From Suttonella indologenes (lineage in GTDB: Bacteria; Pseudomonadota; Gammaproteobacteria; Cardiobacteriales; Cardiobacteriaceae): a stretch of DNA of 64,000 nucleotides. The notes under the pieces are model-generated. The model made no database searches and was not told the origin of the DNA. It saw only the letters and a list, made by a program, of their open reading frames with translations. Made by a program: the position numbers and the translations under genes. Each line of letters begins with the position of its first letter. Position 1 is the first letter of the stretch. Below are positions 59,599 through 64,000 of the stretch, piece by piece. The stretch is taken from assembly GCF_900460215.1 (NCBI RefSeq), contig NZ_UHIA01000004.1:1000001-1064000 (forward strand), in the 5' to 3' direction.

Positions 59599-60207
59599 AT
59601 GTCTTTTTCCCCCAGCTTCGACCGATTGGTCGAAGCGCTGACCTGCCTGCCCGGGGTAGGCGCAAAAACCGCCCAAAGAATGGCTTTGGATTTGCTGCTG
59701 AAAAAGCAAACGCAAGCCGCGCAATTGGCGGAAACGATAGAATACGCTCTGCATACGGCGCAACGCTGCGAATCTTGCCGTAATTTGAGCGATGAAGCGA
59801 TCTGTTTGATTTGTCGTAATGCGCATCGCGACCAGCAGACGCTTTGCGTTGTGGAAGCGCCGGCCGATGTGCTAGCAATCGAGCAATCCACCGATTATCA
59901 AGGCTTGTATTTTGTCTTAATGGGACATATTTCGCCGCTTGACGGTATAGGTCCGGAGGCTTTGGGGCTTGATATCTTGGATAAGCGTTTGGCTCAAGGA
60001 GAAATTAAGGAATTGGTATTGGCAACCAACAGCACCTTGGAAGGCGAGGCAACTGCCTATTTTCTTAATGAATTGGCGGCTAAACATCATGTTCGTGCGA
60101 CGCGCTTGGCGCATGGCGTGCCGATCGGCGGGGAATTGGCTTATATTGATAAAGGCACTTTATCTTTGGCATTTAAAACCCGCGCTATTTATCAATCGAA
60201 TGAATAA
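59599..60207 (+). CDS. recR: Recombination protein RecR
   Basis: 202 residues. HhH segment LPGVGAKTAQRMALDLL, zinc finger CESCRNLSDEAICLIC, Toprim domain LCVVEAPADVLAIE and TNSTLEGEATAYFL, C-terminal Walker-B-like RLAHGVPIGGELAYIDKGTL. Works with RecO/RecF in gap repair. One base after the ybaB stop. Confidence 0.98.
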   Translation: MSFSPSFDRLVEALTCLPGVGAKTAQRMALDLLLKKQTQAAQLAETIEYALHTAQRCESCRNLSDEAICLICRNAHRDQQTLCVVEAPADVLAIEQSTDYQGLYFVLMGHISPLDGIGPEALGLDILDKRLAQGEIKELVLATNSTLEGEATAYFLNELAAKHHVRATRLAHGVPIGGELAYIDKGTLSLAFKTRAIYQSNE

Positions 60208-60241
60208 TAGAAAAAGAGATGGCAAAGACGGTTTTTATCCA

Positions 60242-60387
60242 AAATGCCTTGTTAGTTGAAATCTCTTTTTTTGCACTTGGATTGTAAATTCAAGGGAAAA
60301 TAATGCAATCGGAAGAGGCTAAGGCTTTCCCGATGCGGGGCAACCGCTGGAACGTCGCTTTATGTGAAGTTCTATGTGTTGAAATAT
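60242..60387. repeat. Diverged R3 repeat between recR and rpmH
   Basis: Opens TGCCTTGTTAGTTGAAAT and closes CTATGTGTTGAAAT like R3, with the loop CGCTTTATGTG conserved but arms mispaired. It contains the 27-bp stretch 60267-60293 shared with 1501-1527. No gene in this spacer. Confidence 0.6.
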
Positions 60388-60416
60388 TTGACTTGTTTTA
60401 ATAAACGCCGTATTAT
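60388..60416 (+). promoter_or_regulatory. Promoter of rpmH-rnpA-yidD-yidC-mnmE
   Basis: TTGACT (60388-60393), 17-bp spacer, TATTAT (60411-60416); 31 bp before the rpmH ATG. Confidence 0.75.
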
Positions 60417-60447
60417 CTCGCGCTTTGAATTTTAATAGGAGACAATA

Positions 60448-60585
60448 ATGTCAAAACGTACTTTCCAACCTAGTAATGTATCACGCAAACGTACTCACGG
60501 TTTCCGTGCGCGCATGGCTACCGCCAATGGACGCAAAGTCTTAAGCCGCCGCCGCGCCAAAGGCCGTCATCGTTTGACCGTGTAA
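60448..60585 (+). CDS. rpmH: 50S ribosomal protein L34
   Basis: 45 residues: MSKRTFQPSNVSRKRTHGFR followed by ARMATANGRKVLSRRRAKGR, essentially the universal bacterial L34. AGGAGACAATA precedes it. Too short for common length cut-offs. Unlike in most bacteria, dnaA is not beside it; recR lies upstream. Confidence 0.98.
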   Translation: MSKRTFQPSNVSRKRTHGFRARMATANGRKVLSRRRAKGRHRLTV

Positions 60586-60592
60586 TATTTAC

Positions 60593-60952
60593 TTGCGCGT
60601 GTGTGCCGCCTTTGTGCGAGAAGCGCGACTGACGCAGCGCGCGCAGTTTGATCAGGTATTTTCCGCCCCTGAACAGAGAAGCAGCGACCGCTATTTCACT
60701 GTGCTGGGGCGTTATTGTATGGAATCGCCTAAGTTTTCCCGTCTCGGTTTGGTGGTGGCGAAAAAGCGTGTTGCAAAAGCGCATGAACGCAATCGCCTCA
60801 AACGTATTATTCGCGAATCTTTCCGTTTGCAGATGTTAAGCTCGGACGCGAAAACCATAGATATTATCGTGATGCCGAAATCAGCGGCGGCATTAGCGGA
60901 TAATGCGAGCTTATTTGCTTCATTGCAAAAACATTGGCATAGAATACAATAG
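60593..60952 (+). CDS. rnpA: Ribonuclease P protein component
   Basis: 119 residues if translation starts at TTG 60593; GTG at 60599 or 60614 are alternatives, none with a clear ribosome-binding site. REARLTQRAQFDQVF, then FSRLGLVVAKKRVAKAHERNRLKRIIRESFR, the RNP protein signature. Matures tRNA 5' ends with RNase P RNA. Overlaps yidD by one base. Confidence 0.96.
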   Translation: MRVCAAFVREARLTQRAQFDQVFSAPEQRSSDRYFTVLGRYCMESPKFSRLGLVVAKKRVAKAHERNRLKRIIRESFRLQMLSSDAKTIDIIVMPKSAAALADNASLFASLQKHWHRIQ

Positions 60953-61188
60953 TGAAAAGATTCCTGATCGGATTGATTAAATTATACCGCTTAACCCTTA
61001 GTCCTTATATCGGTCGGCAATGCCGTTTTGAACCGAGCTGTTCGCATTACGGCGAAGAGGCAATTCAAACCCACGGCGCTTTGTACGGCTCTTGGCTTAC
61101 CGTTAAACGCATTTGCCGCTGCGGGCCTTGGTCTAAGGGCGGCTATGACCCCGTTCCAGAAAAAAGTGTGGAGAAATATGAAAAGTAA
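60952..61188 (+). CDS. yidD: Membrane protein insertion efficiency factor YidD
   Basis: 78 residues, GTG start overlapping the rnpA stop (TAGTG). LIKLYRLTLSPYIGRQCRFE then PSCSHYGEEAI and RICRCGPWSKGGYDPVP are the family pattern. Assists YidC-dependent insertion. Overlaps yidC by 11 nt. Confidence 0.97.
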   Translation: MKRFLIGLIKLYRLTLSPYIGRQCRFEPSCSHYGEEAIQTHGALYGSWLTVKRICRCGPWSKGGYDPVPEKSVEKYEK

Positions 61189-62857
61189 TATGCGTGTAAT
61201 TTTGTATGCTTTGGCAGCAGGATTAATTTTCATCTTATGGCAGCGCTGGCAATTGGCGAATATGCCGCAAAACCCTACCGCACAAATACAAATCGATCCT
61301 TCTTCTTCCGATGCCGGTGTACCGTCGGCCGGCGCTCCAAATACGTCGATGAATGCGCCGGTTGCCGCTCATGCCAATGCTCAGGAGCAGTTTGTCCGCG
61401 TGCGCACCGATGTGCTGGACGTCTTAATCAGTACGCGCGGCGCCACGCTGATGCAGGCCGATTTGCTGAAATACCCCGTGAGTTTGAAAGACGATCAGGC
61501 ATTGGCTTTGATTCGTCAAAATAATCCCAACCGCATGCAGATGACCTCGGGTATGGTCAGCGCTGTACGCGATGAAGCCTCGCCCACGCATACCGCCTTA
61601 TGGCAGAGCGCGCAAAACGAATATGTGCTGGCGGAAGGACAAGACAGCCTGACGGTACCTTTTACCTGGCAGAACGAACAAGGTCTCAGCGTCAGCAAAA
61701 CCTTTACTTTCCACCGCGGCAAATATGAATTCGAATTGTTGCAGCAATTAGACAACAGTAGCGCAAACGCATGGCAAGGTATTGCTTATAATCAAATTGC
61801 TTTCGGCAAAGCTCAAGGCTCGCAAGGCTTATCCAATATCGCCACTTTTACCGGCGCGGTCTTATCATCAGCAGATAATCGCTATGAAAAAATCAAATTA
61901 AGCGATATCGCAGACACTAAAAAAGCCGCGAAATCCGTTAATAGTACAGACGGCTGGGTAGCCATGATTCAGCATTATTTCATCGCCGCCTTAGTGCCGA
62001 AAAACAGCGTGCCGCATGTGCTTTACACGCAATATAATCCCAATAACGGCGATCATATCGTCGGCGTGAAATCGGAAGTGCTGAGCATTCCCGCAGGAAG
62101 CCGATACGAATTCAGCAGCAGCGCTTATGTCGGGCCGAAAATCGTTAAAGACCTTGATCAGGTAGCGCCGTATTTGGATAAAACCGTTGATTACGGCATG
62201 CTCTTTATGATTTCGGAATTCATGTTTAAAGTCATGGAGCTGATTCATAAAGTGATTGGCAACTGGGGCTGGGCGATTGTGGTCATGACCCTGTTGATTA
62301 AATTGCTCTTTTTCGTGCCCTCGGCTTGGGCTTACAAATCGATGGCGAAAATGCGCGCTCTGCAACCTGAAATGACGCGGCTGCGCGAGCTCTATGGCAA
62401 TGACCGCCAAGCCATGAGCCAAGAAATCATGAAATTGTATAAGAAAGAACAAGTCAATCCTGCCAGCGGCTGCCTACCGATGCTGCTGCAAATTCCTTTC
62501 TTCATTGCTTTCTACTACATGCTTGCGGAATCGGTGGAATTGCGCCATGCGCCTTGGATGGGCTGGATTCAAGACTTGTCGGCAATGGATCCGTATTTCA
62601 TCCTGCCGATTATCAATATGGGCTTGATGTTCTTACAGCAAAAACTCAATCCGCCGCCGGCTGATCCCATGCAGCAAAAAGTCATGCTCATGATGCCTTT
62701 GATTTTCGGCTTTATGTTTATGTGGTTCCCTTCAGGTTTGGTGCTGTATTGGACGGTATCGAACGCCTTCGGCATTGTTCAGCAATGGCTGATGAATAAA
62801 CGCTACGGCGAACCGAACAAAGCGCCGCAAAATCATCATGCCAAACAATCCTCATGA
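61178..62857 (+). CDS. yidC: Membrane protein insertase YidC
   Basis: 559 residues from the ATG at 61178 (GGAGAAAT upstream; earlier in-frame starts fall inside yidD). N-terminal helix VILYALAAGLIFILWQRW, a large periplasmic beta-sandwich (about 60-330), then five C-terminal helices with the conserved GNWGWAIVVMTLLIKLL, the cytosolic coiled hairpin QPEMTRLRELYGNDRQAMSQ and MLLQIPFFIAFYYML. Inserts membrane proteins alone or with SecYEG. Confidence 0.98.
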   Translation: MKSNMRVILYALAAGLIFILWQRWQLANMPQNPTAQIQIDPSSSDAGVPSAGAPNTSMNAPVAAHANAQEQFVRVRTDVLDVLISTRGATLMQADLLKYPVSLKDDQALALIRQNNPNRMQMTSGMVSAVRDEASPTHTALWQSAQNEYVLAEGQDSLTVPFTWQNEQGLSVSKTFTFHRGKYEFELLQQLDNSSANAWQGIAYNQIAFGKAQGSQGLSNIATFTGAVLSSADNRYEKIKLSDIADTKKAAKSVNSTDGWVAMIQHYFIAALVPKNSVPHVLYTQYNPNNGDHIVGVKSEVLSIPAGSRYEFSSSAYVGPKIVKDLDQVAPYLDKTVDYGMLFMISEFMFKVMELIHKVIGNWGWAIVVMTLLIKLLFFVPSAWAYKSMAKMRALQPEMTRLRELYGNDRQAMSQEIMKLYKKEQVNPASGCLPMLLQIPFFIAFYYMLAESVELRHAPWMGWIQDLSAMDPYFILPIINMGLMFLQQKLNPPPADPMQQKVMLMMPLIFGFMFMWFPSGLVLYWTVSNAFGIVQQWLMNKRYGEPNKAPQNHHAKQSS

Positions 62858-64000
62858 TTGGACAGCATGATACGATAGCCGCGATTGCAACGCCCTCTGG
62901 AACAGGGGGCGTTTGCATTATCCGCATCAGCGGCACGCAGGCATTGGCGATTGCCAAGCAATTGAGCAAAATAGAAGATGTGCGCAAACGTCATGCGCAT
63001 TTTGCCCATTTTTACGCACAAGACGGAAGCTTAATCGATCAAGGCATTCTGCTGTATTTCCAAGCCCCGCATTCTTTTACCGGCGAAGACGTGGTCGAAT
63101 TACAGGGACACGGCGGGATTGCAGTGGCTAATGCCTTGCTCGGCGCGGCATTGGATAGCGGTGCACGACTGGCTGAGGCGGGAGAATTTACGCGGCGTGC
63201 CTTTTTAAACGATAAATTGGATTTAAGCCAAGCCGAAGCGGTCGCCGATTTGATTGCCGCGCGTTCTATGGCGGCAATGCAGGCGGCAAACCGTTCCTTG
63301 CAAGGGGAATTTTCTCGTCAGGTAAATAGCTTGGCTGATGAGATTTTGCAGCTGCGCGTTTATATCGAAGCGGCGCTGGATTTTCCGGAAGAGGAAATCG
63401 ATTTTATCAGCGAAGGCAATATCGAAGCGCGTCTTTTAGCTTGGGGCGAGAAACTCTCCGCCTTATTGCAGCAATCCGAGCAAGGCAAATTGCTTAATGA
63501 GGGCATCGATTTAGTCTTGGCAGGCAAACCGAATGCGGGCAAATCCAGCCTTTTAAATGCGCTTTCCGGCGAAGATCGCGCGATTGTGACGCATATTGCC
63601 GGCACTACGCGCGATATCTTGCGCGAATCCATTATCATTGAAGGCATTCCCATCAATCTGGTGGATACGGCGGGATTGCGCGAAAGCGAAGATATTGTCG
63701 AACAAGAGGGCATTCGCCGCAGCCATCAGGCGATTCAGCATGCCCAACTGATTGCCTTGCTGATTGCCGCAGATGATATGGATGCGGCAGAAATCCTAGA
63801 TTTGGAAACGCAGTTGCGCGAGCGCGCCGGCAATAGCCCGATTGTAAAACTCTACAACAAAGCGGATTTGGCGGATGCTTCGCTGCAAGCACAATATCAA
63901 GACGGCTTATGGCTATCCGCCAAAACGGGGCAGGGTTTGGAAGCGGTGCGCAAGAAAATCGCCCAATTGGCAGGCAAAACGGAAAGCGAGGCGCCTTTTA
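62854..64000 (+). CDS. mnmE: tRNA modification GTPase MnmE (partial, runs off the window)
   Basis: About 382 codons visible, of about 450. Overlaps yidC by 4 nt (ATGA). N-terminal TrmE domain DTIAAIATPSGTGGVCIIRI and the RGTRRAF-equivalent EFTRRAFLNDKLDLSQAEAV, helical domain, then the inserted G domain with P-loop GKPNAGKSSLLNAL, G2 GTTRD, G3 DTAGLRE and G4 NKAD. With MnmG it makes 5-substituted uridine at wobble positions of tRNAs. Confidence 0.98.
   Translation, partial: MIGQHDTIAAIATPSGTGGVCIIRISGTQALAIAKQLSKIEDVRKRHAHFAHFYAQDGSLIDQGILLYFQAPHSFTGEDVVELQGHGGIAVANALLGAALDSGARLAEAGEFTRRAFLNDKLDLSQAEAVADLIAARSMAAMQAANRSLQGEFSRQVNSLADEILQLRVYIEAALDFPEEEIDFISEGNIEARLLAWGEKLSALLQQSEQGKLLNEGIDLVLAGKPNAGKSSLLNALSGEDRAIVTHIAGTTRDILRESIIIEGIPINLVDTAGLRESEDIVEQEGIRRSHQAIQHAQLIALLIAADDMDAAEILDLETQLRERAGNSPIVKLYNKADLADASLQAQYQDGLWLSAKTGQGLEAVRKKIAQLAGKTESEAPF

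Overview
The window is a stretch of bacterial chromosome from a gammaproteobacterium. The gene content fits the Cardiobacteriales (Suttonella/Cardiobacterium/Dichelobacter type): full riboflavin, Tat and RND/MacAB systems, a type IV pilus pilMNOPQ operon, ackA-pta, Zn-independent L31 and a short-LID adenylate kinase. The genus is inferred from gene content and recognisable protein sequences, not from a search. Most of the window has mixed, near-50% GC codon use; the pil operon and the IS-associated region are visibly AT-rich.

Layout. 1-132 is the end of galE. 312-1882 (minus) is a three-gene sensory-looking module: Roadblock/LC7 protein, Aer-type PAS protein, cytosolic PhnD-like binding protein. 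2183-6712 (minus) is macA-macB plus a TolC-family lipoprotein. 6853-7273 holds two tiny, divergently transcribed RNA candidates that share a 13-nt complementary stretch. 7372-12884 (plus) is ackA-pta-hisI-hisE-tatA-tatB-tatC. 12900-14500 is a patch of nested MITE-like repeats, an IS630-family element with a likely -1 frameshift site, and a gene cut by the IS. 14690-19036 (minus) carries nlpC/P60, a frameshifted phoU, a HIRAN protein, serS, bamE and pgpB. After slyX, a stop-interrupted membrane protein gene and a YdbH-like protein comes grpE-dnaK-dnaJ, behind a heat-shock-type promoter. Then come rpmE2, gltA behind a perfect 22-bp inverted repeat, pilMNOPQ and gatB. 34634-43604 (minus) is nth, a tautomerase, nusB-ribH-ribB(A)-ribE-ribD-nrdR-glyA, a frameshifted EamA transporter, rnhA and psd. 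44000-47214 (minus) is gcvH-gcvP. 47359-50413 (plus) is adk-aroC-tmcA. Two gene remnants fused tail to tail precede dapE. 52070-55857 is a polar amino-acid ABC operon with two binding proteins. An acyltransferase pseudogene with two repeat insertions follows. The window ends with 4.5S RNA, dnaX-ybaB-recR and rpmH-rnpA-yidD-yidC-mnmE (mnmE runs off the end).

Themes. (1) Gene decay: at least six reading frames are broken (phoU, 19.4-20.0 kb membrane protein, EamA transporter, DUF1287 and GlpM remnants, acyltransferase), some by TA-targeted repeats. (2) At least three families of short TA-flanked palindromic elements share TATAG-type ends; in two cases computational removal of the element restores a reading frame, which defines their borders. 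(3) Several RNA-level control candidates: the gltA hairpin that hides its own ribosome-binding site, the paired small RNAs at 6.9/7.2 kb, the dnaK-dnaJ terminator, and a dispersed hairpin repeat whose two copies at 43.6-43.9 kb show compensatory base-pair changes. No CRISPR array, prophage or tRNA gene was seen.
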